NCBI GenBank assembly: GCA_004296955.1
Contig: SCVB01000006.1
Span: 55,842-119,841, forward strand
Reading direction: 5' to 3'
Source: Brevundimonas sp.
Lineage (GTDB): Bacteria > Pseudomonadota > Alphaproteobacteria > Caulobacterales > Caulobacteraceae
Length of the DNA stretch: 64,000 bases
This document shows, piece by piece, positions 18,525 to 32,098 of the stretch (within the stretch, counting starts at the first letter, position 1; every line of letters begins with the position of its first letter). The notes under the pieces were generated by a model. The model worked only from the letters and a program-made list of their open reading frames with translations, did not search any database and was not told the DNA's origin. A program made the translations under genes and the position numbers.

Positions 18525-19151
18525 TCAGACGCCGTAGCGGCCGAGGAAGGTCTCGACCGCGTCCGCGACCACCTCGGCGTTCGAACGGCGGACCCGGATC
18601 TCGTCTCCGGTGACCAGGGGGATGAAGAAGACCGGATGTTCGACCATCCCCATCAGATTTCCGGCCGCCCACGACGGATGGTCGAGGGGGCGCAGGGCGC
18701 CGGATTTCGACAGGTCGACAAGGATGCCGATCAGGGTGGCGCCAAAGGTCGACCGGCCCTTTTCGAAGAATCGCTGCGCCACGGCCTGGAAGCGCGGGCG
18801 TTCCGCCATCACCAGCCGGAAGACCGCCCGCACGAACGGGTCGCTCATGAAGTCGGCGTAGGCGAGGGCGAACCGGGTCAGTTGCTGGCGGGCGTCGCCG
18901 TCGATGGTGCGGAACCGGTCCATCTGCCGTGCGAATTCAGTAGCGGCGTCGTCGATGACGGCCGTGAACAGCTGCGCCTTGCCCTCGAACAGGGCGTAGA
19001 GGGTCGCGGTCGAAACCCCCGCCTCACGCGCGATCGGCTCGATCTTGGTCGCGGCGTAACCCTCTTTGACGAAGGCTTTTCGCGCGTACCGGATGATCGC
19101 CTGGCGTTTCGGATCAACAGGAGAAGAAGAACCGACGCCGGGGCCGCCCAT
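18525..19151 (-). CDS. TetR/AcrR-family transcriptional regulator
   Basis: 208 residues from the ATG at 19151. N-terminal HTH with the usual layout (IIRYARKAFVKEGYAATKIE, GVSTATLYALFEGKAQLF), then a helical ligand-binding domain ending VETFLGRYGV. A TTG start at 19208 would add 19 residues. Lies 53 nt downstream of udk on the same strand; it may be cotranscribed. Target genes cannot be told from the window. Confidence 0.85.
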   Translation of the reverse strand: MGGPGVGSSSPVDPKRQAIIRYARKAFVKEGYAATKIEPIAREAGVSTATLYALFEGKAQLFTAVIDDAATEFARQMDRFRTIDGDARQQLTRFALAYADFMSDPFVRAVFRLVMAERPRFQAVAQRFFEKGRSTFGATLIGILVDLSKSGALRPLDHPSWAAGNLMGMVEHPVFFIPLVTGDEIRVRRSNAEVVADAVETFLGRYGV

Positions 19152-19204
19152 GGGAATACACTGCTCGCTTTGACGTGCAGGGTGGGGCTTGGGACCAAGG
19201 GTGG

Positions 19205-19882
19205 TCAAGGGCCGGGGAACGATGTTCCGTCTGAGGCCGCGGCGACCAGCGGCGCCAGCAGCGGATGCGCGAGCACCGGGGCCGCCAGCCGGACCACCGC
19301 CTGGGGGTCCTCAAGCCGTACGGCGGCCGTGGCGTCGGCCACGATGAAGTCCGCATTCACCCGTGAAGGCTCGGTCAGCCGTTCATGGCCCGGTCGCACC
19401 GTGGACAGGTACTGGGCGATCACCGAGTCGGCCGAGCGTCCCCGCTCGGTCTGGTCGCGCAGCAGGCGGCGGATGAAGCGGATGTCGGCCGGGGTGTCGA
19501 CAAACACCCGGATGTCGAACAGGGCCGCCAGATCGGGGGTGCACAGCACATGGGTGCCCTCCACGACGACGACCTCGGCCGCCCGCACCGGTTCGCCCCC
19601 GGGCTCGCGGCCGTGGTGGATGAAGGAATAGAGGGGCGCGACGACGTCCCGCCCGGCCTTGAGCTCGGCCAGGTCGCGGATCATCAGGGCATGGTCGCGC
19701 GCCGCCACATCGTCGAAGTCGAAGGTCGCGGGGTCGAAGTCGGGCAGGCCCGCGGCGTCGAGGTAGTAGGAATCCTCGCGCAGCAGCACCGCGGCGCCGT
19801 CGGACAGGGCTGAGACCAGGGCTTCGGCCAGCGTGCTCTTGCCGGAGCCGGAGCCGCCTGTGATGGCGATGAGGATGGGCAT
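19205..19882 (-). CDS. udk: Uridine kinase-like P-loop kinase
   Basis: 225 residues. P-loop GGSGSGKST near the N-terminus, REDSYYLD substrate segment, FDFDDVAA, and the lid region FIRRLLRDQTERGRS, all as in uridine/cytidine kinases (and the related phosphoribulokinase fold). Phosphorylates uridine/cytidine to the monophosphates in pyrimidine salvage. The C-terminal ~40 residues are less conserved. Divergent from the acyl-CoA synthetase gene. Confidence 0.85.
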   Translation of the reverse strand: MPILIAITGGSGSGKSTLAEALVSALSDGAAVLLREDSYYLDAAGLPDFDPATFDFDDVAARDHALMIRDLAELKAGRDVVAPLYSFIHHGREPGGEPVRAAEVVVVEGTHVLCTPDLAALFDIRVFVDTPADIRFIRRLLRDQTERGRSADSVIAQYLSTVRPGHERLTEPSRVNADFIVADATAAVRLEDPQAVVRLAAPVLAHPLLAPLVAAASDGTSFPGP

Positions 19883-20024
19883 GGGCGGTTTCTAGGGCCG
19901 CGGAGGGCAATTCGCCAAGCGCCGGCGGGGCCAGGATGACCTTGCGTCACGTTGCTTATCGCCGGTCGCGCCGATAGCGTGACCGTCAAGCGCCTCCGGA
20001 GCAGGCGCAACTTGAGGGATCATG

Positions 20025-21659
<1,635 letters not shown>

Positions 21660-21663
21660 GGCG

Positions 21664-22353
21664 GTGGCGCGGCGCACGCCCGGAGCCGGACGGGTCCAGG
21701 CCCTCGCGGCCCTGGCCGTAGCCGCGCCGCTGCTCGTCCTCGTCGCGGCCCTCGGGACCCGCGTCGAGGCCTGGTCGGTCGAGACCGGCTATGACCTGCT
21801 GACGATGCGGGCGGCCTGGTTCCTGTCCTTCATCGGCGCCGCGGCCGCCCTCGGCGCCCTGGCGCTGTCGTTCCGCAGCTTCGGCAAACTGGGCGGACTG
21901 GCCGTCGCGGCCGTGCTTGTGGCCGGCGCGACCCTGGGCGGTTTCGTCTGGCAGAGGGACCGGATCGCCGCCGGGCCGGTCGAGAACGTGAGCACCGACC
22001 TCGTCGAGGTTCCCGGCTTCGGCGATCTCGGCGATGTGCGTCGCGGTCGCGGCCCCGGTCCGGCGGTCGGGCCGGAGGCCTGCCCCGGCGCCCTGCCGGT
22101 GATGCGCCAGATCGCGCCGACGGCGGCCATCTACGCTCTCGAAGAGGCGGGATTCACCCTGCGCGGCGCCGGCGTCGGGCGGGCCGACGGCAGCCGCGAG
22201 GGCTTCTGGTTCGGCGTGGACCATGACGCCGTCATCCGCATCCGGCCGGGCCGCACCGACATCCGCGTCGCCGCCCGCGACCACCGCGGCCACGGCGGCG
22301 AGGCCTGCCGCATGGCGACGCAGATCAGCGAGACCCTGCGCTCCGCCGGCTGA
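21664..22353 (+). CDS. DUF1499-type membrane protein
   Basis: 229 residues. Three hydrophobic helices in the first ~100 residues (VQALAALAVAAPLLVLVAAL and two more), then a soluble domain whose end (FWFGVDHDAVIRIRP, RVAARDHRGHGGEAC, ISETL) matches the DUF1499 pattern of a strand pair followed by a final helix. Function unknown. GTG start 4 nt after the acyl-CoA synthetase stop, so almost certainly one transcript. Convergent with the next metallo-hydrolase gene, 3 nt between stops. Confidence 0.75.
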   Translation: MARRTPGAGRVQALAALAVAAPLLVLVAALGTRVEAWSVETGYDLLTMRAAWFLSFIGAAAALGALALSFRSFGKLGGLAVAAVLVAGATLGGFVWQRDRIAAGPVENVSTDLVEVPGFGDLGDVRRGRGPGPAVGPEACPGALPVMRQIAPTAAIYALEEAGFTLRGAGVGRADGSREGFWFGVDHDAVIRIRPGRTDIRVAARDHRGHGGEACRMATQISETLRSAG

Positions 22354-22356
22354 GGC

Positions 22357-23259
22357 TCAGACCAGGGTCCAGTCGGCGTCGATGGCCGGCTCCGGCGTCG
22401 CCCGCACCCGTCCGGCCCGCTCCAGCGCGATCAGGTGCGCCCAGACCGACAGGCTGGCCGCCGGCCACAGCCGTGAATCCACGGCGGCGTAGAGCGCCGG
22501 GATCATGTCGGCGATCCGCCGGTCTCCGGCCGCCAGACGGGCCAGCACCTGGGCCTCGCGCGCCAGACGGTGCGCCCTGTAGGCCGCGAGGAACGGCCCC
22601 GGCTCGACGATCGGCGCGCCGTGGGTCGGCCAGATGGTGGAGAAGCCGCGCGCGATCACCGCGTCGAGACTGGCCAGATAGGCGGTCATGTCGCCGTCGG
22701 GCGGGGCCACGACGGTCGTGGACCAGCCCATGATGTGATCCCCGCTGAACAGGGCGTTCTCCTCACACAGCACAAAGGCCATGTGGTTGGAGGCGTGGCC
22801 GGGCGTGGCGAGGGCCTCGATCGTCCAGCCGTCCCCGGCCAGTCGCTCGCCGCCGGTCAGGACCACGTCGGGCGAAAAGCTCTCGTCGTCATCGTCGTCC
22901 GGCGCGGCCGAGGCGTGGGTCGGGCGCGCCGGCAGGCGGGCGGCGAGAACCGGCGCGCCGACGGCCTCGGCGAACGGGCGGGCGAGGGGGGCGTGGTCGC
23001 GGTGGGTGTGGGTCACCAGTATGTGGCTGACCGTCTGGCCCTGCACCGCCGCCATCAGGGCCGCGAGATGCCGCTCGTCCAGCGGTCCGGGATCGATCAC
23101 CCCCACGCCCGCGCCCGGCCCGGCGCCGCCGACGATATAGGTCCCGGTCCCGGTGAAGGTGAAGGGCCCCGGATTGTCGGCGATGACCCGCCGGATCAGC
23201 GGCGAGACCGCATCGGGGCGTCCGTATTCGAAGGTCGGCGGGGGGACGAAGGGGATCAT
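22357..23259 (-). CDS. MBL-fold metallo-hydrolase, LACTB2-like
   Basis: 300 residues. Zinc ligands in VTHTHRDHAPL, ATPGHASNHM and FSGDHIMGW, followed by PTHG, as in the LACTB2/CPSF-like hydrolase branch; a winged-helix-like C-terminus (ARLAAGDRRIADMIPALY) also fits LACTB2. An acidic insertion (DDDDDES) lies at about 122-128. Substrate unknown; LACTB2 itself is a nuclease, whereas bacterial members are often annotated as thioesterases. Divergent from the small ORF at 23317. Confidence 0.85.
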   Translation of the reverse strand: MIPFVPPPTFEYGRPDAVSPLIRRVIADNPGPFTFTGTGTYIVGGAGPGAGVGVIDPGPLDERHLAALMAAVQGQTVSHILVTHTHRDHAPLARPFAEAVGAPVLAARLPARPTHASAAPDDDDDESFSPDVVLTGGERLAGDGWTIEALATPGHASNHMAFVLCEENALFSGDHIMGWSTTVVAPPDGDMTAYLASLDAVIARGFSTIWPTHGAPIVEPGPFLAAYRAHRLAREAQVLARLAAGDRRIADMIPALYAAVDSRLWPAASLSVWAHLIALERAGRVRATPEPAIDADWTLV

Positions 23260-23316
23260 CGGGCGCGGCCTGACCCTTGCGTCAACACTTCGTAAACCTT
23301 CTGCGGAGTGCCCAAA

Positions 23317-23463
23317 GTGGCCGTTTCCATCGCCCTGGCTGTCTCAAATCGGCTCCAGCCCATCGCGGCGGCCTTCCTCTGTCTCATGGCGATGCAACTC
23401 GCCGTGGCGTCCTGCACGCCGGAACCGGCGCCCTATGCGACCCGGGTCGCGATCCAGCGCTAG
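23317..23463 (+). CDS. Putative small lipoprotein, 48 aa
   Basis: A GTG-started frame with GGAG about 9 nt upstream encodes a basic/polar start, a hydrophobic stretch (IAAAFLCLMAMQLAVAS) and then Cys, giving a lipobox-like VAS-C with a short tail TPEPAPYATRVAIQR. This is the pattern of a tiny lipoprotein, but the lipobox lacks the usual Leu at -3. It fills an otherwise empty gap and stops 3 nt before the convergent next gene. No homologue is known to me. Confidence 0.4.
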   Translation: MAVSIALAVSNRLQPIAAAFLCLMAMQLAVASCTPEPAPYATRVAIQR

Positions 23464-23466
23464 GGC

Positions 23467-23865
23467 CTACAGCGGCACGCGGCCGAGGTCATAACCGGCG
23501 GCGGCCGCCGCCGCGCGCAGATCCTGCGCGTCCGCGCCGCCCAAGCGTTGGGCCATGGCCCAGATGGCCGCCGAGCGCATGCCCGAGCGGCAGAACATCA
23601 CCGTCGGCGCCCCGTCAGCCAGCAGCTCCGCCGCCGCCTCAGCCTGGTCCGGACGCGGCAGTCCCGAGACCGGAATCCAGGCGAAGGCCAGACCGGCGTC
23701 CCGCGCGGCCGCCTCCACCTCGGCGGCGGCGGGCTGGTGCGGCTCCTCGCCGTCCGGCCGGTTGCTGATCACCCGGGCGACGCCCGCGGCCGCCAAGGCG
23801 GGCATGTCGGCCGGCGAAAGCTGCGCCGACGTCCACACCGAGGCCGACAGGGAGCGCAGGTCCAC
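23467..23865 (-). CDS. DUF442/BLH-type phosphatase-like protein (TIGR01244)
   Basis: 132 residues. Dual-specificity-phosphatase-like fold with the P-loop CRSGMRSA (C-x5-R) and VARVISNRPDGEEPHQP, the signature of the DUF442 or beta-lactamase-hydrolase-like family. In sulfide-oxidising bacteria this domain is fused to a persulfide dioxygenase; here it stands alone. Possible sulfur transfer or phosphatase activity is unproven. Only 2 nt from the upstream secreted-protein gene, so likely cotranscribed. Confidence 0.85.
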   Translation of the reverse strand: MDLRSLSASVWTSAQLSPADMPALAAAGVARVISNRPDGEEPHQPAAAEVEAAARDAGLAFAWIPVSGLPRPDQAEAAAELLADGAPTVMFCRSGMRSAAIWAMAQRLGGADAQDLRAAAAAAGYDLGRVPL

Positions 23866-23867
23866 CG

Positions 23868-24386
23868 CTACTGCCTCCGGACCCGGACGGCCCGGCTTCC
23901 GCCGACGGTGAGCATGAAGCTGCCCAGGCTGGCCTTGCGGACGCGCGCCGGCTCGCCGGGGCGATTGTCGAAGCGCACCCGCTCCGAGTCGATCTGGCGC
24001 CAGACGCTGCCGTCGGCCAGGCGGAAGACCCAGCGGCCCTCGCCGACCAGGGAGGCGCTCTGCAGCGTCGACTCGATGGATTCGATGTCCCCGCCGCCGC
24101 CGTCCGGCCCGAACAGGCGGGGCAGGGACGGCATTTCGAAGCCGAACAGCTGCCGCCGCGTCTCGGCGACGCCGGCGCGATCGATGACCACCACGTCGCC
24201 CTGACGTTCAGCGGTGTCCAGGGCGCCGGCCGCGGCGTCGTAGCAGGCCAGCCGGGCCGTGCTGTCCGCCACGCTGCGGCAGGCCATCAGGCGCGCCAGG
24301 GTCTCGGGGCGCTCCTGCGGGAGGGCCGCCTGGCCCGAGAGGGTGGTCGCCGCCGCCATGGCGGCGAGGCCGGTAAGGAAAGACAT
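23868..24386 (-). CDS. Hypothetical exported protein
   Basis: 172 residues with a probable signal peptide (MSFLTGLAAMAAATTLSGQA), then the motif ARLMACRSVADSTARLACYD, a paired-Cys block seen in many periplasmic proteins of unknown function, and a C-terminal beta-rich domain (GRWVFRLADGSVWRQIDSE) resembling the end of such proteins. Function unknown. GAGGGTG precedes the ATG. First gene of a two-gene unit with the DUF442 protein. Confidence 0.75.
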   Translation of the reverse strand: MSFLTGLAAMAAATTLSGQAALPQERPETLARLMACRSVADSTARLACYDAAAGALDTAERQGDVVVIDRAGVAETRRQLFGFEMPSLPRLFGPDGGGGDIESIESTLQSASLVGEGRWVFRLADGSVWRQIDSERVRFDNRPGEPARVRKASLGSFMLTVGGSRAVRVRRQ

Positions 24387-24478
24387 GGGTTCACCCTCGC
24401 AAAACGCCCGCCGCAGGACGCACGACTTCAGTCGGACAAGACGCCCGCAGGGTCAACTCCGACCCCGCCACAGCGGCT

Positions 24479-24511
24479 GTGTCTGTATCGTGGCCTAAAT
24501 ACGACAGTCAC
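24479..24511. promoter_or_regulatory. Imperfect inverted repeat upstream of the TonB receptor gene
   Basis: GTGTCTGTATCGT (24479-24491) and ACGACAGTCAC (24501-24511) are near-complementary arms around a 9-nt AT-rich spacer. It lies in the 290-nt gap between two divergent genes and could be an operator. The rest of the gap shows nothing I can name. Confidence 0.35.
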
Positions 24512-24677
24512 GCTTCGACCGGGTTACAGTTGTGTAATTTGGCTGGCGAATGTGGCGCAGCGGCGCATAACCTTGGGCAACTGCGGAGGGGATTCCGTCC
24601 GCGGGGGAAGGGAATATTCCATTCTAAGGCCGCGGGAGCCCGGTTTCCGGAAGCTGCCGAACATCAGGAGACGACCT

Positions 24678-27662
24678 TTGAGAACCCAGAAAATCCGTAA
24701 TCGGCTGCTGTCGACGACGATGATCGGCGGATTCGCCGCTCTCGCCTTCGCCGCGCCGGCCATGGCGCAGGATGCTCCGGCGTCGCAGGACCTTGACGAC
24801 GTCATCGTCACGGGCTCGCGCATTCCGCAGACCAACCTCGTCACCACCAGCCCGGTGACGCAGGTGACCGGCGAGGACATCGACGTCGCGGGCGTGACCC
24901 GGGTCGAAGACCTGATCTCGCAGCTGCCGCAAGCCTTCGCCGCCCAGAACTCGACGGTCGCCAACGGCGCCTCGGGCACGGCCACGGTGTCGCTGCGCAA
25001 CCTCGGTTCGTCGCGCACCCTGGTGCTGATCGACGGTCGTCGTATGGGCTACGGCTCGCCGAACGACGACGCGGCCGACCTGAACCAGATTCCGGAACAA
25101 CTGGTCGAGCGCGTTGAAGTCCTGACCGGCGGCGCTTCCGCCATCTACGGTTCGGACGCCATCGCCGGCGTTGTCAACTTCATCATGAAGAAGGACTTCG
25201 AAGGCCTGCAGATCGACGCCCAGTACGGCTTCTATCAGCACAACAACGACTATGACGGCGTCGGCAACGTCCGCGCTGAAATCGCCCGCCGCGCCACGAC
25301 CAACGCCGCGCAGTTCCGCCTGCCCGACGACAACGTCTCGGATGGCGAGAGCCGCTCGCTGAACGTGACCCTCGGCGTTTCCTCGCCCGACGGCCGCGGC
25401 AATGTGATGGCCTACGCCGGCTACCGGAACAACAACCCGATCCTCCAGGCCGACCGCGACTACTCGGCGTGCTCGCTCGCCGCGCCGAACGCCGGCTCGG
25501 GTCCGACCACCTACGCCTGCGGCGGCTCGGGCACTTCGTTCCCCGGCCAGTTCACCGACTTCTCGACCTTCGCCTACACCATCGGCGCGGGCCGCACCTT
25601 CGTCCCGTACGACGGCAACGTGAACGCCTACAACTTCGGCCCGGTGAACTACTACCAGCGCCCGGACGAGCGTTACACCCTCGGCGCCTTCGGTCGCTAT
25701 CAGGTCAACGACAAGGCGGAAGTCTTCGCCCAGCTGATGTTCTCGGACTATCAGTCGATCGCGCAGATCGCCCCGTCGGGCAGCTTCTTCAGCGTCGGCG
25801 ACATCAACTGCGACAGCCCGCTTCTCTCGGCCCAGCAGTCGACGGCCATCGGCTGTACCCCGGCTGACGTTCTCGCCGGCAACCGCGTGCCCATGTACGT
25901 CGCCCGTCGTAACGTTGAAGGCGGCGGTCGTCAGGACAACCTGAACTACGTCTCCTACCGTGGCGTCGCCGGCGTCCGTGGTGAAATCACCGCTGGCTGG
26001 AACTACGACATCGCCGCCCAGTTCTCGCGGGTCCGCCTGGCGCGTACCTACCAGAACGACTTCTCGGTCACCCGCCTGACCCGCGCTCTCGACGTCGTCG
26101 ACGTCGGCGGCGTCCCGACCTGCCGGTCGGTGGTCGACGGCACCGACACGAGCTGCGTCCCCTACGACGTCTTCGTCGCCGGCGGCGTGACCCAGGCGGC
26201 GCTTGACTACCTGCAGATCCCGCTGATGCAGACCGGCCAGACGACCCAACAGATCGTCACCGCTGCCATCACGGGCGACACGGGCTGGTCCGTGCCGACC
26301 GCCTCGCGCACCGTCCAGGTCGCGTTCGGCGCCGAGTACCGCCGCGACGCCCTGTCCTCCGAAACCGACGCCGCCTTCCAGACCGGCGACGGCGCCGGCC
26401 AGGGCGGACCCACGATCGGCATCTCGGGTGATGCGGACGTCGCCGAAGTCTTCGGTGAAATCCAGATCCCGCTGGCCGACGATCAGCCCTGGGCCTATTC
26501 GGCCTCGGTCGACGCCGCCTATCGCCGCTCCGAGTACGAGAACTTCGGCACCGACACCTACAAGATCGGCGCCGACTATGCTCCGGTCGAGGACATCCGC
26601 TTCCGCGCCAGCTATTCGCGCGCGGTTCGCGCCCCGAACGTGATCGAAATGTTCGCGGCCCAGGGCTTCAACCTGTTCGACGCTGACAACGATCCCTGCG
26701 ACGACCTGAACGACGACGGCGTGCTGAACAACAGCATTCCGGCGACGTGCATCGGCGCCGGTTCGCACCAGGTCACCACTGCCCAGTCGGACAGCGGCGC
26801 CCTGAACAGCCCGGCTGGCCAGTACAACTTCCTGGGCGGCGGCAACCCGAACCTGAACCCCGAAGAGTCGGACACCTACACCTACGGTGTGGTGTGGACG
26901 CCCAGCATGCTCCCGGGCTTCAACCTGTCGATCGACTACTTCGACATCACGGTTGACGGCCTGATCTCGACGATCGGCGCGCTGAACACCTTCGACCTCT
27001 GCTACAACCAGTCCGATGCCGCCGCCTGCGGTCGCATCAATCGTAACGCTGGCGGTCAGCTGTGGGTTGGTTCGGGCTTCGTCGAAGACCTGAACAACAA
27101 CATCGGTGGTCTCGCGACCTCGGGCATCGACGTGAACTCGAACTATGCCTTCGACCTCGAAGACATGGGCATCGCGAACATGGGTTCGATGCAGCTGTCG
27201 TTCGTCGGCACCTTCCTGAACGAACTGCTGACCGACACCGGTCTGGGCGGCCCTGCCTCGGTCTATGACTGCACCGGCTTCTACGCCAACCAGTGCGGCG
27301 TGCCGAACCCGGAATGGCGTCACCGCGCCCGTATGACCTGGCTCACCCCGTGGGACCTGGACATCTCGGCCACGTGGCGTCACTACGGCGAAGCTGAAAT
27401 CGCCGTCCTGGCGGCCGACGGCTCGCTCAACAACGGCGGCGCCCGTCTGGACCGCTACTTCGACGCCGAGAACTATCTCGATCTCGCGGCGACGTGGCAG
27501 GTCATGGACACCGTCGTCCTGCGCGCCGGCGTCAACAACGTCCTCGATGACGATCCGCAACTGTCCTACAGCGTGGGTACGACCGGCAACGGCAACACCT
27601 ATCCGCAGCTGTATGATGCGCTGGGCCGTTACTTCTTCTTCGGCGTCACGGCCAACTTCTAA
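24678..27662 (+). CDS. TonB-dependent outer-membrane receptor
   Basis: 994 residues. Signal peptide ending AAPAMAQ, TonB-box-like DDVIVTGSRIP, plug domain (LISQLPQAF, SLRNLGSSRTLVLIDGRRM, VERVEVLTGGASAIYGSDA, GVVNFIMKKDF) and a 22-strand barrel ending in the terminal Phe of RYFFFGVTANF. Takes up a siderophore, sugar or peptide; the ligand is unknown, and the plug resembles the large Caulobacterales/sphingomonad receptors. The start is TTG 24678 with AGGAG 7 nt upstream. Unusually many CGT, GGT, TAC and AAC codons suggest high expression. Own terminator. Confidence 0.95.
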   Translation: MRTQKIRNRLLSTTMIGGFAALAFAAPAMAQDAPASQDLDDVIVTGSRIPQTNLVTTSPVTQVTGEDIDVAGVTRVEDLISQLPQAFAAQNSTVANGASGTATVSLRNLGSSRTLVLIDGRRMGYGSPNDDAADLNQIPEQLVERVEVLTGGASAIYGSDAIAGVVNFIMKKDFEGLQIDAQYGFYQHNNDYDGVGNVRAEIARRATTNAAQFRLPDDNVSDGESRSLNVTLGVSSPDGRGNVMAYAGYRNNNPILQADRDYSACSLAAPNAGSGPTTYACGGSGTSFPGQFTDFSTFAYTIGAGRTFVPYDGNVNAYNFGPVNYYQRPDERYTLGAFGRYQVNDKAEVFAQLMFSDYQSIAQIAPSGSFFSVGDINCDSPLLSAQQSTAIGCTPADVLAGNRVPMYVARRNVEGGGRQDNLNYVSYRGVAGVRGEITAGWNYDIAAQFSRVRLARTYQNDFSVTRLTRALDVVDVGGVPTCRSVVDGTDTSCVPYDVFVAGGVTQAALDYLQIPLMQTGQTTQQIVTAAITGDTGWSVPTASRTVQVAFGAEYRRDALSSETDAAFQTGDGAGQGGPTIGISGDADVAEVFGEIQIPLADDQPWAYSASVDAAYRRSEYENFGTDTYKIGADYAPVEDIRFRASYSRAVRAPNVIEMFAAQGFNLFDADNDPCDDLNDDGVLNNSIPATCIGAGSHQVTTAQSDSGALNSPAGQYNFLGGGNPNLNPEESDTYTYGVVWTPSMLPGFNLSIDYFDITVDGLISTIGALNTFDLCYNQSDAAACGRINRNAGGQLWVGSGFVEDLNNNIGGLATSGIDVNSNYAFDLEDMGIANMGSMQLSFVGTFLNELLTDTGLGGPASVYDCTGFYANQCGVPNPEWRHRARMTWLTPWDLDISATWRHYGEAEIAVLAADGSLNNGGARLDRYFDAENYLDLAATWQVMDTVVLRAGVNNVLDDDPQLSYSVGTTGNGNTYPQLYDALGRYFFFGVTANF

Positions 27663-27684
27663 GGCCTGACTTCGAGAGCAATCG

Positions 27685-27717
27685 GGGCGGCGGATCTTCG
27701 GGTCCGCCGCCCTTTTT
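27685..27717 (+). terminator. Intrinsic terminator of the TonB receptor gene
   Basis: 10-bp stem GGGCGGCGGA / TCCGCCGCCC (27685-27694, 27703-27712) followed by five T. Confidence 0.88.
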
Positions 27718-27814
27718 GTTGCCGGAACCGCCGCCGCAGAAAAACCATCTGCCCTGTTCAAGCGTTGCGGTCTGTCGAACCCGACCTTCCCGTCGAACTG
27801 CTTCAGGCGTCCCC

Positions 27815-28348
<534 letters not shown>

Positions 28349-28352
28349 GGCG

Positions 28353-31018
<2,666 letters not shown>

Positions 31019-31019
<1 letters not shown>

Positions 31020-32098
31020 TACGCTACCAATTCAAAGGGTTCGAGGCCGGACAGGCGCATGGCGACCGGGCGCTCGGGAATCTCGCGGGTCGGCAGTTTC
31101 GCCACCGCCTCCGCCGTATGCCGGATGTGCTCCGGCGTCGTGCCGCAGCAGCCGCCGACGATGTTGACCAGTCCGGAGGCCGCCCATTCCTCGATGAAGT
31201 GGGCGGTTTCGTGCGGCTGTTCGTCGTACTGGCCCATGGCGTTGGGCAGGCCGGCGTTGGGATAGGCGGCGACCAGGGTGTCGGCCACCCGGCTCAGCTC
31301 GGCGATGAACGGCCGCATCAGATCGGCGCCCAGGGCGCAGTTGAAGCCGACGGCGAAGGGTTTGGCGTGGCGCACGCTGTTCCAGAAGGCCTCGGCCGTC
31401 TGGCCCGACAATGTCCGGCCCGAACGGTCGGTGATGGTGCCCGAAATCCAGATCGGCAGGGCCTCCATGCCCTCGTCCTCGAGGTCCTTGATCGCCTTGA
31501 TCGCCGCCTTGCAGTTCAACGTGTCGGTGATGGTCTCGATCAGATACAGGTCGACCCCGCCCTCGTTCAGCGCCCGCACCTGCTGCTTGTAGGCGTCATA
31601 GACCTGGTCGAAGGTCACCAGACGCGCGCCGGGATCGTTCACGTCCGACGACATCGACAGCATCTTGTTCAGCGGCCCGATCGACCCGGCGGCGAAGCGC
31701 GGCTTGTCCGGGGTTTTCGCGGTCCAGCGGTCGGCGGCGGCGCGGGCCAGTTTCGCGCCTTCCAGATTGATGTCCCGGACCGACTGCTCGTCGAGCTTGT
31801 AGTCGTCCTGGGCGATCACCGTGGCCGAGAAGGTGTTGGTCTCGGAGATGTCGGCGCCGGCGGCGAAATACTGGTCGTGCAGGCCGGCGATGATGTCGGG
31901 CCGGGTCAGGCACAGGATGTCGTTATTGCCCTTCATCTGGCCGACGTGATCCGCGAAGCGATCGCCGCGGAAATCCTCTTCCGACAGGTCGCTGCGCTGG
32001 ATCATCACCCCCCAGGCGCCGTCGAGCACGAGAATGCGTTCCTTGGCGGCCCGGTGCAGGGCGGCGATGCGTTCGCTGCGGGGAAGGGGGGAACTCAT
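31019..32098 (-). CDS. metH: Methionine synthase, N-terminal homocysteine-binding domain
   Basis: 359 residues equal to the first domain of Met[25 protein letters not shown], and the zinc-binding Cys of [11 protein letters not shown] and [11 protein letters not shown] that activate homocysteine. It stops where the folate domain would begin, and that domain is the next gene. Two-gene methionine synthases of this kind are known in Caulobacter and relatives. Its ATG overlaps the metF stop (ATGA), and its stop overlaps the start of the second half by one base. Confidence 0.95.
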
